A stretch of DNA of 64,000 nucleotides, taken from Glandiceps talaboti. Lineage: Eukaryota > Hemichordata > Enteropneusta > Spengelidae. Position 1 is the stretch's first letter. Each line of letters begins with the position of its first letter. Positions 11,161-39,728 of the stretch are shown piece after piece. Position numbers and translations under genes: made by a program. The notes under the pieces are model-generated. The model saw only the letters and a program-made list of their open reading frames with translations, had not been told where the DNA came from and ran no database searches. The stretch is taken from contig NC_135559.1 of the NCBI RefSeq assembly GCF_964340395.1, positions 4,263,501-4,327,500 on the forward strand. The letters are read 5' to 3'.

Positions 11161-14100
11161 TGTTGTGAGATGTGGCACAGCAGCATGCACTTGTTAGAAT
11201 GCCTCCTCTGTGTGTGTGCTCACCATTTGACATTCTCTGCTGCATTTGGAGAACATTTTTGGCTGACTGGATGATGATTTGGTGCTAGAAAAAAAGACTT
11301 TTTTATGTGTGCTAGAGCCCAGCTGTCTGTGCAATTATTCTAAGGAGAGCTTTGATGTAAACTGCAAGTGCAATGTTGAAAATGACTAAATGAATAATTA
11401 GTCAAAATGTTTTCACTGCAACTTTGTGATCGTTGGTGAAGTGATTCTTTGAACTGCAGTGATATACATGTATAGCAGCACGAGAACTTTGCAAAATGTT
11501 ATATTAACGTAGAAGATTTGTTTTACTGCTGCACTAGGATACTGAACAACTATTCTAGTGATCATGTAACTAGAATCGCTTTATCTCGAACTTTGTCATG
11601 TGTGTGGAACTTCGCCATGCGTGCGGTGTTATTGTTCAAGTAGCAGAACTGCAACATTAGAACTATATAGACTAAGAATTCTTATAACTCTGAATCACCA
11701 CCAAAATAGGTTCAATATATAACCAGTGATGATTTGTGCAACTCAAACATACGTACAACATTTCAAGATCATCGACAATGATGCAGACCTACATGTAACT
11801 TTTCACTAAATCAAAATGGACTCAAATATAAGTTTTCATGAAATCAGCAGTGATTCACAAATGCTAACTGTACACGAAATCAACAGTGACACAGAAATGG
11901 TTGTGACTGTGTATCATCATCATGTAGTGAAATTTTAGAAAACATGGATAAGTATATCGGTTACCCAGAAGATTCCAGAGTGGACAGAATCGGCAATCTT
12001 CACATGGATATCTTTAAAAACCTTCAATATCTGAATGTGTAATTAAGTTGTTGACATGACTATTTCAAAAATTATGTTTAACAGTATAATTTGCCTTTGA
12101 ACTCATTGGTCAAGAGACCAAAAACGGAAATTTAGAAAAAATACTGAGCTTAGGAGTTTAACTTTTGAGAAAACAAGGAAATTTATGTGGCCAAGTAAAA
12201 AAGGAGAGACCGTTTCCCAAAATATGGTGTTTTCGTATTTAGCTGATTGTATTTTTTTTTTTAATTTCCTTATTCTATAAACTTTAAGTGGTTAACTTAA
12301 TAATAAGGTGTGCTATATTGCAGTATTCTTTCCTACAAATTCCAAGCCTTACATGAAAATATTCAAGTCTGAGAAAATGTATCTCCTTTTTTTCTTGGCC
12401 TCATCTTCTCTAATGTGAGATAACTAACTTTGATGTAATGATCACCTTCAATTTTTGTGCAACTGCCAAACAATGCAATCCTAATTACGCCAAGCAATAG
12501 AAAAGTGATATATCAGATATTAAGATACCCACCAATGAACTCAAATTTGCCAAAACATTGGCAACAATTTCTCAGCAGTGTATGTACGTGATCAAGCATT
12601 AGGTTTTCAAAGTTTCAAAACCTTTAACCTTGTGGTGCTCAGTAAAAATTGATACGACAAGCAAGTAATGTATGTATGTACTAAAAAGTTTCAAGCTGTG
12701 TTTTCAGAGATGTGAACCTAAATGTAAACATTCATTAGGTCAGAGATACAAGACTTATTTGTCCAAGTAGAACATTGCCTGCCTCGATGTAAATACCTCC
12801 AAATTATTGTATATATCTAATACATTTGTATTCTTATGGAAATGGAAAGGGGTGCTATAGGGATGGATTGGAACCATGGTGTAGATTTATGCAGTTTATA
12901 GTTTGTTGGTGGTGTTTATATACTTGGACAGATATGTTTTGATTTCTGAGATATTTACGTTCTATAAATGTTTTTGATTTCAGATATATTTACATCGTGT
13001 AAATGCAGACTTCTACAATACATGTAGGATAATTAATGATTAATGTCTTGAAACAAAGTAGCCAAATGCTTCATTCTTGTCTCTTAATCTTGGAGACAAC
13101 CTCATTAGGTGATATTACCACATCAGGCAATCTCTGTAATAGCATTATCAAGACAAACCAGCACTGCAGACTGCACTGTCCTAGATCATGACTTTTGTCT
13201 GCTTGAAACTATATCTACTTTCAATGTTCAATATCGCAACCAGTTTTGAAAAACTTATGAAAATCTAAAAAATTGAAATGTTATTGAGAAGAAATTTCAT
13301 GTAGATATAGAAACTGATCATAAAATAATTGAAAATATTGTCACTGACTAAAATATAAAAATGAAAATAATGAAGTATAAATATTACAAAGTCTTATAAA
13401 AAATATACTGAGTTTTTCAGCAACTTGATAATTCAGTAGTGATGGTTTGCTGTGATTATTTACACGTTTTTCATTGAAATGACAAGTTTTTCTTTTTCTG
13501 CTTATTACATGAAATATGATAATGTTGTACATGCATTCAAAAATAGAGTACATTTTCATAGATAATTTGTTTCAGACTCCATAGAATCTCATGTCATGAC
13601 TCTCTCATTGTTCAATCTTTCCCTTTTAGTGTATCGTCATATTTTTTTTTTCCTTTTGGTGAAATTTTGAGTATCTAAATTGAAGAGAAATTGCTGGTCA
13701 ATTTTGGTCCAAAATAAATGCTAAATTTAACAAAAATTTTCAAAATGTGCAAATTTCTTGTCCTGAAATTATAAGAGGGAAAGTGTCGACAGTGACAGGG
13801 TCAGTGATTATCCTTTGTAGTTGCATTAACCTTTGTGATCTTTGGGAAATAGCATTAAATGACTTCCTGAAATGTGGCAGGAGAATGTGGCTAAAATTAG
13901 ACTTCAAATATTCAAATGATGTGTAATGAATTGAAGCAGCTGTGTCTCTGCTATCGCATCATTTTCAACAAATTTGTATTCATAAAACTCGCTTCTAATG
14001 TCTTGGGATTTCAACCAAAACGGGGTGGAAGAAGGCCAACAAAACTTCACATTAATATTCTAGAAACTTCTTAATTGCACAAACTGCATTTACAATTGAG

Positions 14101-14201
14101 CTAGAATCTATGCAAATAGCAATAATGAAAATTTACAAAGCCTATGCATATTCACTGAAGCACATGTAATGCATCGCAAGCTTCACCTTTTAAGTGATTC
14201 T

Positions 14202-14279
14202 GTAACCATGGTAACATTCGTTGCCTTGGTAACAACTTTTTCTGTAACCATGGTAGCGCCTCATTGTTGCCATGGTGAT
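14202..14279. promoter_or_regulatory. cluster of four RFX X-box-like motifs
   Basis: Four 14-mers start at 14202, 14220, 14244 and 14266: GTAACCATGGTAAC, GTTGCCTTGGTAAC, GTAACCATGGTAGC and GTTGCCATGGTGAT. The first two fit the X-box consensus GTNRCC-N(0-3)-RGYAAC fully; the last two have one or more mismatches. Four near-palindromic sites in 78 bp is unusual. Binding by RFX factors is inferred. Confidence 0.55.
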
Positions 14280-16199
14280 ATTGATCCAGCTAGCTTTACA
14301 CTTAACAGCTTGAAAGTTGAAAATTAGTCTAGACTACTATTCTCACCTCCTGCATTATCTGATACTGTAGAGGAATAAGAAACATAAAAATGCTGAGTAG
14401 GAGGATTTTGTATGTAAGTAATCAATAAAGTGAGCATTTAGATGAGATTAAGGTTAAGTTAGAAACTAGTAATTGCATAGGAGTGAATATTGCCTACATC
14501 TACAGAGACTAAACAAATGGCAAGTCAGAATCAGAATGTCCTGTGCATACAGGATTTTCAAAATGATATTTATTGGGGGCCAGGGGTTTTCAATTTCAAA
14601 TTAGTCTAGGTAATTACAATTTCCTTTTTTGTTGAAAAACTGTCCGTTTGTCTCTGATGGAATTAATAATTCCAGAGTATATAGTAGAGTGACATGACTT
14701 ATGCATTTACTGGGTTCATTATATTGATCAGTCTAGATATACTATTCAGCTTTTTTCTGTAAAGAACTTAACTGTAAATATTCATGTGTTGAAACAAACA
14801 ATAAATAAAACACATATGTGGTTTTGATAACGTAACATTACTCTTAGTTTTCTGCTAACATTCAACTCAAACATTGCGTTAGAACAACTTGAAATAAAAA
14901 TACAGTGCTGCAGTGGAAAATTTTTGCTAAAGATTAGAAATTGTGATTCTTTTGTGCACCATGTCTGATGTCGTTCATAGGCCATTGAGGTCAAAAGTTT
15001 GATTTTTAATTTTTTAGTCAAGAATAAAATTCCCCCCAAAACTACTAACTACCTACTACCTTCCCAGTGTTATTAAAACCACATATAGTGTTTCATTAAG
15101 CCTAACATGAATAAGACCAAATCTTAGACTAGCAAACTGGGTCCAATGTTTGTTAAAACAAGGTTTTGAATATTAATGCAAAAATAGATAAGATAACCTT
15201 ATACGCTGTCTTGAAAACAGATGATTTGACAAAAAAAAGTTATTTACAACTGCTTAATAAAACTTATGAATTGCTTGCAGATATTAAAAACATGACTTTA
15301 TAAGTCTATATCTAAGATATGAAATGAGATTTATCGAATGAATAAAAAATAATGAATGAATTATGATGTGGATTATTGTTTGTTCATTTTTAATAAGAGT
15401 TATACATTTTAATTGTAATTTTAGTCCCATAATAGCATTGCTGCTTCGTGGAATACCAAAATATTCATATTTATCAAACGGGACGTGTATATACTTGTAA
15501 TTTATGATATTTCCATTATTTTAAATATGAGTTTAAACATGCAACATTGGACACATTTTCAGTTATTATATTAGTCCCATGATGCTCATGTTGCCCAATG
15601 GAATACAAAAATATACCTAATTATAACATGGAACTTGTATGTATTTGAAAAGAATGACAAGTGATTATTGTTCGTTGATCTGAAATAAGAGATTGAAAAA
15701 ATAACGACTCAAAGAATTATAGTTTATATCATGGAAGTCTCGTAAGATTTGTATCTCTCTAAGGATTTCGAAAACTAGAATGTCATTAAAATGTATGAGA
15801 CATTATGATTTACATGCAGATGGAAGCTGTATGTGAGGGAAATGTTGGGACCAGTGCCAAGTGAAGGCATTCAGACTCTTTTCTGTCTGTAATTGAGGCC
15901 AGGGTTTGGATGAAAGGAAACTTTTAAATGAAGTGTTTCTCCAGATTTATTTTAAATATTATTGTCCCATTATTTATATCAATGTTTCATTTATATTTTG
16001 CTAGTCTAGATTTTTATTGAATGTTTTGGATTATGGTCTCATTTCAAATTTGAATTTTCTCTGGAAACTATTTTATACTGGTGTTTGTTTTTTTTTGAAT
16101 GTCAGTAGTAGGGATATTGGGAAGATATATAGACAGTCATGGAAAGTGTACAAATTGATTTTAATTTGGCAGATGGCCAGGTTGTCCGTAGGATACAAA

Positions 16200-16463
16200 G
16201 TTTTGCCACCCTATCAGCCAGTACTGTGTCTGTAGGCAATAGTTTAATTCATAAAATATGACATGTTATGCCACCCTATTGGCCAACACTTCCGTCTGTA
16301 GGCAGTTAGTGTGTAAAATACGACGTTGTGCCACCCTATTGGCCAACACTTCCGTCTGTACGCACTATTTGGTGTGTAAAATACGACGTTGTGCCACCCT
16401 ATTGGCCAACACTTCCGTCTGTACGCACTATTTGGTCTGTAAAATACGACATGTTGTGCCACT
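16200..16463. repeat. ~60-65-bp tandem minisatellite
   Basis: TGCCACCCTAT recurs at about 16204, 16269, 16329 and 16392. The unit is TTGTGCCACCCTATTGGCC, then AACACTTCCGTCTGTA and a variable tail. The two right-hand copies are almost identical and the left one is degenerate. Cys/Leu-rich frames here are artefacts. Confidence 0.9.
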
Positions 16464-17189
16464 CTCTCGCCGCTATCGTTCCAACAACGAAATTCAAAAT
16501 CCGAATGTCAGTTCAGATAGCACATTGAGTGGTAGTGCTACATTCTTTAATCCATGCTAGCTATAGTCATGCACATTACATGGTTGTTACATTACATTAA
16601 ATCTTCTCCAGGACATGACATGTACCATAATTAGTATGGTCTCCAGGTTGATATTACGATGTAGCCTGCAGACAGTGAGACATACAGATGGCAATAACAT
16701 ATGAGACATCGATGATTACTGTATACAGATTGATGGTTACCTTGAACTAAAGTATGCTATACATTTCATAAATGAGCCTAGCTACATGTTATAATATGGG
16801 TTGTTCATATGGAGAAGGGATTTGTAGATATGTCCCACTAGTGGTATTTACAGAGTGGTGAAGAAATTACAACATACGTCATTCTCAATATAACGCCCAC
16901 ACACTATGGTACATCTATACATGTATGTGATGAAAATGATAGAATTCAGTTGAATTGAGCTATGTAATGTCTGTCAGCCACAGCTGTGTATTAAAATGAG
17001 GGGTGAATAGTACACTACTTTGATGGTCTTTACAAATTGATGAATAAATGACAGAATATACCATTCTCAATATAACTCCCGCACATTATGGTGTAACTAC
17101 ATTTATAGTATATGGTGACATTACATGGTACAACATGTCATGTCTGCTAGCTCCGGATATGTATAATAGTTCAGTGTTTTTGCTAAGGT

Positions 17190-17415
17190 GTGGTAACCCC
17201 GGTAACAGACAGGGGTAAATTTGGTAAAACAGGCATAGTTCCCATACATTGTAATATAATTTTGGTAGGGAACCCTGGTAAAATGACTGGGGAACCCCGG
17301 TAAAATGACTGGGGAACCCCGGTAACAGACAGAGGTAAATTTGGTAAAACTGGCATTGTTCCCATACATTGTAATATAATTTTGGTTGGGAACCCCGGTA
17401 AAATGACGGGGAAAC
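17190..17415. repeat. minisatellite/dispersed repeat (GGGAACCCCGGTAAAATGAC)
   Basis: It contains two long near-identical copies: GGTAACAGACAGGGGTAAAT, then TTGGTAAAACAGGCATAGTT, then CCATACATTGTAATATAATT. These flank short tandem GGGGAACCCCGGTAAAATGACT units. The block interrupts the ~180-bp array. A diverged copy lies at 41138-41290 and a weaker one near 34540-34680. Confidence 0.75.
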
Positions 17416-17936
17416 TTATAAGTAAGTTTTACCTACTTTATACCAGCCTTAAAAAAAACACTGTAGTTTGGTGGTAATGGCTTTTACAGATTTTGAAATA
17501 AATCACAGAATACATAATTCATCTTCTCAATGACACTGCCCCTTATGATGTACATGTATCTGATGAAATGATCAAATATGGTGACATGATGTATGTCATG
17601 TCTGCTAGCTGTGGCTGTGGGTGCAATCAATAGTAAGGTTGAGTAATAGTTTCGTGGTAGCTTTGCAAATTGGTGTATAAATTAGAGAATCTTATCACCC
17701 ACTCACTATAAGGCAACTACATGTACCGGTACCTGATGAAATGTATGTGTATGGTGAAATGTATATGTGTCTTTTCTGTTTGTATCATAATAAAGGCTTG
17801 ATAAGTATATATAGACAAAAGTCATTATTTTCAATTTACATGTGTCTGATGAAATGTTAGAATAGGATGGAATCATACATGTAGTGTTTGTCAGCTATAT
17901 GGCTTAGTATTAACGTGAAGGTTGGATAATAGTTTA

Positions 17937-18082
<146 letters not shown>

Positions 18083-19008
18083 TAGATGTGATTAAACTTA
18101 GAATAGGGTGGAATCGTACATGTCGTGTCAGCCAGCTATGGCTATGTATTAACATGAAGGTTGAATGATAGTTTAATGGTATGTACAGATTGGTGAATAA
18201 ATCACAATACACTATTCACAATTTACTCCCACACATTGGTACACCTATATTATTGTGTATCTGATGAAATAGTAGAATACGGTGGAATTATACATGTATG
18301 TGTTACGTTTTCTACATGTACATTTTTGTAGCTGCTATCCATGGCAGTGTATTATTAACACAAAGGTGGAATAATTGCTGGTGGTATTTAGAGATTGGCG
18401 AATAAATCACAGAATACATCACTATTATATCTTTCCTCCCACTCCCCATGATGTACTTGTAACTGATCTATGAAATGATAGAATACGGTGACGTGGTACA
18501 TGTCCATCTGCTTGCACTGGCTATGTGTAATAGTTTGTCTATATTTACAGATTTTTGACTAAATCACAGCATACATTGTCAATCTCAATTTAACTCCCAT
18601 TCCCCATGATGTATTTGTAACTGATGAAATGAAAGAATATAGTAAAGTCATACATGTCTTCACTACAAGCTATGGCTATTAAAGTTGAATAATACTAGTT
18701 TGGTGGTGTTAATACCAGCTTGGTGAATAAATGACAGAATCTATCATTTTCAATTAACCTCCCAATCCCCTATCACATATATACTGGTATGTGATGATAA
18801 ACATGTACTGCTTACAAGTTACATGTGAAATATTGAATATTAATAGATCTATTTCACCAGAACATATATTTTGAAAATCAAATAATGTAAATGCATTCAA
18901 ATGAATTACATTTACTTAGTAGTACCAAAAATATAAATTATATTATTAAATGAATGTATTGGTAGAAATACTAAATGAAATTGTATACCACAAAGCTACA
19001 ACAAATTG

Positions 19009-19081
19009 TTGCGTCAGTTGAGTAAGGTCGTATCTGCTGTACAGTTGTATAGGCAGATACGACCTTACTGCACTGACGCAA
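19009..19081. repeat. 73-bp near-perfect hairpin
   Basis: The left arm TTGCGTCAGTTGAGTAAGGT+CGTATCTGC pairs with the right arm over 29 bp with two mismatches. The loop is about 15 nt. Size and geometry fit either a miRNA precursor or a very short palindromic MITE. No clear target-site duplication was seen. Confidence 0.85.
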
Positions 19082-19689
19082 TGAAAATAGTTACAGAGAT
19101 TAGTCTATCTACATGCAAGTTTTAACCCTAAGATAATATTTTTAAGTATTGTAAAAACTAACATTAGTGTAAGTCTGCATATCAAAAATGATTAAAAAAT
19201 AATGACGTAAAGAAAAGAAAAATGTTAAGCTTGTGGATTCGTATATATAAGACTTAGTCGTGTCTCAGAAAAAATTCTAAAATTTGGCTAAAGTTACAGC
19301 TGTTGTCATTCTGCCAGCTGCAAACAAGACAGGAATAGAAATCTTCCATATCAGATAGATGGATACAGATGTCTATGGTTGCAATTTCCTGTATCTAGGC
19401 AATATCTGAGTTGTAGAAGGATGATGGTGGATATAATAGGGTGACCTTAAATGAACTTTGCATTGTCCAGTATTTGATTGCATGGTTAAGATGGATATCA
19501 TGACTCGGCAAATAAAGAAATAACAAACGCACACACAATAAATGATTTAGTTTTGTTTCTTTGTATGTTAAACACTGGACATTGTCATTTAATTTCAAAA
19601 TGAAAGATACGAAAAAAAAGCATACACAGACATCAAGTCAGTGTGTTGTGAAATAAAAGACAAAATCTTTTGTTTTCGCCAAGATGATA

Positions 19690-19912
19690 ACGAATAATTT
19701 TTGGTGAGTCATCACAAGGCAAGGAATAGTGGAATGCCAAATTTAGGTGTGTCATAAAACATTGCTGTGTGTCAGGGCTGGTCAAATTGACTTAGAGACT
19801 ACACTGGTCACCACATAGTAAGCGATAGGGAATGCCAAATGTAGGTGTGTCGTAAGAATTTGCTGTGTGTCAATGACTCCATGGCCTGTCAAAATGGCTA
19901 AGGAGACACGAT
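19690..19912. mobile_element. degenerate copies of a MITE (hAT-like family A)
   Basis: Two adjacent partial copies share GAATGCCAAAT-TAGGTGTGTC, GCTGTGTGTCA, GTCAAATTGACTTAGAGA and CACATAGTAAGCGATAGGG with the copies at 21274 and 38532. The ends are too eroded to place exactly. Confidence 0.5.
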
Positions 19913-21056
19913 CATCGACAATAAGTCATTGACAATGAGCTAATCAGAAGGATTGAACTATTAAAAGGTCTGGACAGAAGGATTAAACCACCTTCTGGAT
20001 AAAACATCAGTATATTTTTCAATGGGGAAGCGTTAGATTTGAGACATAATTTTTATCCAGATATTAAATACTTACACAATAAATTCATCTAGCGTCTTAG
20101 ATTTGTATCTTGAAAAGTGTATCCATATTATTGACAGGTTTGTCACATACTGTGTATATTTGATATGATGGTGACGTCAACAGCAGTACTTGGGGACACC
20201 CAAAAAAATTGTGTCATCAAATCAGTTATCTGCTTTGCTAACATCTATTCTACATGTTTCAGTATAGAGCACAATGTTATGTATAATTCTTTATATTCAG
20301 ATCTGGTCAATACCCCTTTTGATGAAGATTGCAACTACTATAACTTTAAATAGAGTGAGATATTTTATATGCAAATTTACAAGTATCAACCACAGAAAAC
20401 CATGGGTAGAATGGTTAAGTGTTGAAAACTAGAAGGATGATGTAAGGGGCATGTTTGGTTATGCAGCATGCATATATAATTAGCAGCATGCATATATAAT
20501 TAGGTTGCCACTTTGAAGCCAAGAACGTGAATAACCTAGCTAATTCCCTAGACACTGTCAATGTATGGTCTCTAATGATAAATAGGAATAAAGGTACAAC
20601 ATTATCACCATAACCACTGGAGCATACAGAATGTAAATTAATTAGTACTGGAATCTTCTAGAATTTTGTGACAGTCATTATACGTAGAGCTGTGCAGTAC
20701 TGAAACTTGTGATTGTTGTTAGAACAGTTTTTGTTAATAATGTCACAGAGGAAGTGTCGGAAATGGCTTTTAGTCTCAAATGAAATATCATCTTCCGTAA
20801 ATGAAATATGATTGTAAAGTTATAGGTTATATACCCTTGTTTATATAAAATGTTCTATTTATGTTAAAAAATCATAAAATATATGCTTTTCATGGTTATT
20901 TACCATTCATTTCTGCTCCTACTCTTCCAAATAAATTAATAAATGAACTATACATATACATTATGTATACTATCTTAATATACTAGAAATAAAATTTTAT
21001 TTATCGTATATTTAGATACAATGTATCGGTATGTTTGTTGGGGTGGTGGTTAGTGG

Positions 21057-21087
21057 GTTGTTGTTGTTGTTGTTGTTGTTGTTGTTG
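21057..21087. repeat. (TGT)n microsatellite
   Basis: A run of about ten TGT/TTG triplets. Confidence 0.95.
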
Positions 21088-21273
21088 AAATCAGAAGTTG
21101 TTTAAATTATAAAGTAACTTTACTCAATTTTGTATCAATGATGAATTATGCATACACCATATTTTTATAAGATCGCTGATGACTATGTCATTAAAAAGAC
21201 ATCTGTCAGGCTTAAGTACTGACAGTAGATTTTATTAAAACTTGAAATACAATAGATTACTGTAGGTCGTATT

Positions 21274-21438
21274 CACTGTGCCCTCTAATGATAGCCAAAT
21301 TTTGTTGCGAGTCAAAATGAGAAAAACTGGGATTTCTTGTGAGTTGTCATATAGTAAGAGATAGGGGAACACCAACGTTTGCATCTCTAGATATTTTGTG
21401 TGTCAGTGGCATGTCAAATTGGCTTAGAGGGCACGCTG
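21274..21438. mobile_element. MITE, hAT-like family A
   Basis: Terminal inverted repeats CACTGTGCCCTCTAA and TTAGAGGGCACGCTG bound 165 bp. The interior matches 38532-38703 (TGATAGCCAAATTTTGTTG; AGTAAGAGATAGGGGAACAC). The flanks GTCGTATT and GTTGTACA may be a decayed 8-bp target duplication. No coding capacity. Confidence 0.75.
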
Positions 21439-21639
21439 GTTGTACAGAGAACCGAGGCCAACTTAATTTTGAAAAAGAGAAACTGTTTTAAAGCTTGCCT
21501 ATCCACATGTACCAGGTATACCATCCATCTATGTGATATATGATTCTGATATTTTTAGAGACTCTGAAATGATTTGGGAAACCTCTGGTTGCTAACCTCA
21601 GCTGTTGATAACTAGCACGGTCTACCAGTAAACACAAAA

Positions 21640-21646
21640 ATGATGG
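21640..21646 (+). other. candidate alternative start exon end for stand-alone glycogenin
   Basis: AAAAATGATGG|GTAAAG. ATG ATG G, spliced after 21646, would join in phase 1 to TG CAC GAT GAA and give M-M-V-H-D-E-A-F, close to human glycogenin's MTDQAF. The intron would be only 160 bp and the donor is imperfect at +5. It competes with the fusion model. Confidence 0.3.
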
Positions 21647-21806
21647 GTAAAGTTGAGTTACTTGTACATGTGATGTGTGAGGTAAGTTGATCTAGGTGTA
21701 AACAGAACAACAGCCTTGTAAAGCACCAAGAAAATGTTGTAGACATTGCACAGGACTATAAAGTTGTGTTAGTCTAACGATTCATTTTTCTCATTTCCGT
21801 TTGTAG

Positions 21807-37265
<15,459 letters not shown>

Positions 37266-37708
37266 AAATACACATAAATTAACACAACAAGGTTTTTGCT
37301 AATGAAACCACTAGATTGATAATTGATGATAATTGGTGAGAATAGCGGCCAATGCAAATGGGCAATAAGTGTAAGATGTAAGTACACTGTACAGTTAAAT
37401 AGTAAGAACAAGATGAATCTAATAGTGTCTGTAGTAGCTAGGGCAAGTTGTATCTTCTGAATTTATAGCCCTTGAAATTTGTGAGCTAACCTGCTGACGA
37501 TTGTACAAAACTGTATTCTTATAGATGTACAGTGGGTATTTGTATTCACACATAGGATGTACATTGCAGATTTCTTTTCCTTCCTTTATTTCTTTTATTA
37601 AAAAAAATCGGGCTTGCCTTTTTGGCCGACTTGGAACTGCAGTAGGCTTATATGCCTTTTCAGCTGACCCATGCATAGTGAATATAAGATGAAGAGAAAT
37701 AATCTCTT

Positions 37709-37714
37709 AATAAA
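37709..37714 (+). terminator. candidate glycogenin polyadenylation signal
   Basis: AATAAA about 445 bp after the TGA, the first clear hexamer seen in the 3' flank. A further AATAAA lies near 38276. No transcript support. Confidence 0.4.
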
Positions 37715-38531
37715 TGTATAGTATTTTCATTGTAGAGTAGTACTTTGTATATGCACTCAACATAGCTGAAATTTGCATATAGGTCACAAATACCAGATGT
37801 GTCTGTCAAAGAAACTTACATTTTGAATTTGCTTTTACTGGATTTTTTTTATAAGAAAGAGTTTTGTTCAGTCATGTACATTATCAGCTCATACAGTTAG
37901 AATCGCCATCATGTCTCATTTATCTTACAAAATATTTGCATATTATATGATTTAATTTATCTAATCATAGCTGAAATCAACTGTAAGTATGCAAATTTCT
38001 AACAAAAATGGCAAACTTCACTAAATAAGAACATGATGTGCAAAGGCAACCTAGGGGTGATATGAAGCTATTACACGGTTGCCACTGATTGGAAAACATG
38101 CGTATACTTTCTCTCGTTCATCAACAATACAGCCAACAAACAGATGTGCTTGTTTCCTTTGTTTTTCTAACCAATCAGAATGAACCTTGTAAAATGCTTC
38201 ACATTATCTGGCAGCTTAAATGATTGGTTCCATCATCTCTAATTGGTTGCATCATCTCTAAATCGCTAAGACTTTAATAAATTGCTGGGTTTGCATACAA
38301 TGGAACTGCTTGGTTTCTAATGGGCATTCATCTTATTGAGGTGTGTAGATTACCTCTGTGTATCGTTTCAAGAAAGATTTGTGTGTCAGTTCCTGTTTTA
38401 GAAGGAATCATCTACCCTATTCCAAAGTTGGTCTCCACCTTAGATGATGTCTTGCCAAGTCTTTTGTATTTTTGTATTTATGTAAATTAATCACAACTTG
38501 GTCAATTGCTATAATCTGATTTAGCTATGAG

Positions 38532-38703
38532 CAGTGTGCCATCTAATGATAGCCAAATTTTGTTGCTGTGAGTCAAAATAATAAAACCTGACATTTCCTG
38601 CTAGTCACCACATAGTAAGAGATAGGGGAACACCCAAATTTTGGTGTGTCACTAGAAAGTGTGTGCTTCAGTGGCCCGTCAAAATGGCTTACCAGGCACA
38701 CTG
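38532..38703. mobile_element. MITE, hAT-like family A, with intact 8-bp target duplication
   Basis: 172 bp bounded by CAGTGTGCC and GGCACACTG and flanked on both sides by GCTATGAG (38524-38531 and 38704-38711). An 8-bp duplication with CAG...CTG ends fits a non-autonomous hAT element. The interior matches 21274-21438. Confidence 0.9.
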
Positions 38704-39728
38704 GCTATGAGTGTGTGTATGTAGTGGGTTTATCACCTTTGCCTTGTTTAGACCAAACATAAATCTGAATCATGCACTAGACCCAAAATCATGAAGCCAG
38801 GGTCTCAATTTCTTGCCTATTATTTGAAAAAGTAAGTTATTTGACTTTCCTTTCCCAAAGTCCCATAAAACCAGAACCCTGAAATAGGAAACTATCAATA
38901 AAACTTGGCTGTAACACCTCTGGAGAACTAAACTTTCCTAATATGAACTCAAGTAACTTTTAACTAATTGCAAATAATATTGTCTTCATTGAGACGCACT
39001 TTGGAAAATGGTAGGTTTAGTATACATGAAAGTAACAAATGTTGCACACACATTATCTAGAGTACAAGCTGTGTCAGAAAATTCTTTGAAAAGTAATGTT
39101 AACACAATGATTTGTTTTTAAGACTTACTTGCTTTTATTAATTAATCTTAAGTTAATCATGTTTTTAGCCTGCTTTGTATGCTTGTATCTGTGACATGGA
39201 AACTTGGAAATTGCTGTATTCATGTGAATTAGTGGTTTGTATTTTTACATTCTTTCTTTCTGTCATATACATAATATAATTTCTCACCAATTGCAAAATT
39301 ATCAATATTACCAAGTAAATAAATGCTTCATTGTGTGCATTCATTTTATTAGTTTTGTTATTTTTTTTCAACATTTTGAAATTAACAGGATTTTTTTCAC
39401 ATTATTTAAAGGCAAATGATTATTTCAGAGTTCAAACAACATGAAGTCTGTACTAATTTATGTAAGAGTTGCTTGATTGTACAGGAGGGTGCAAACAAGT
39501 TTGAAAAATCAGCTTACATATATGTATACTGTGATATGTTAGTTTTCCTGTCAGACCCCCCCCCCTCCCCACAACAAGAACTGAAGAATCGAACTAACTT
39601 AATGGGGATAGGCAAAATTATATTTTGTCACCTCTCCCTCCCACAGCAAATGATAAACATTTGAAATACAATTGAAACAAGATCCTTATCTATTCACACC
39701 TCATTGATATATCTGACATGCATGCGCA

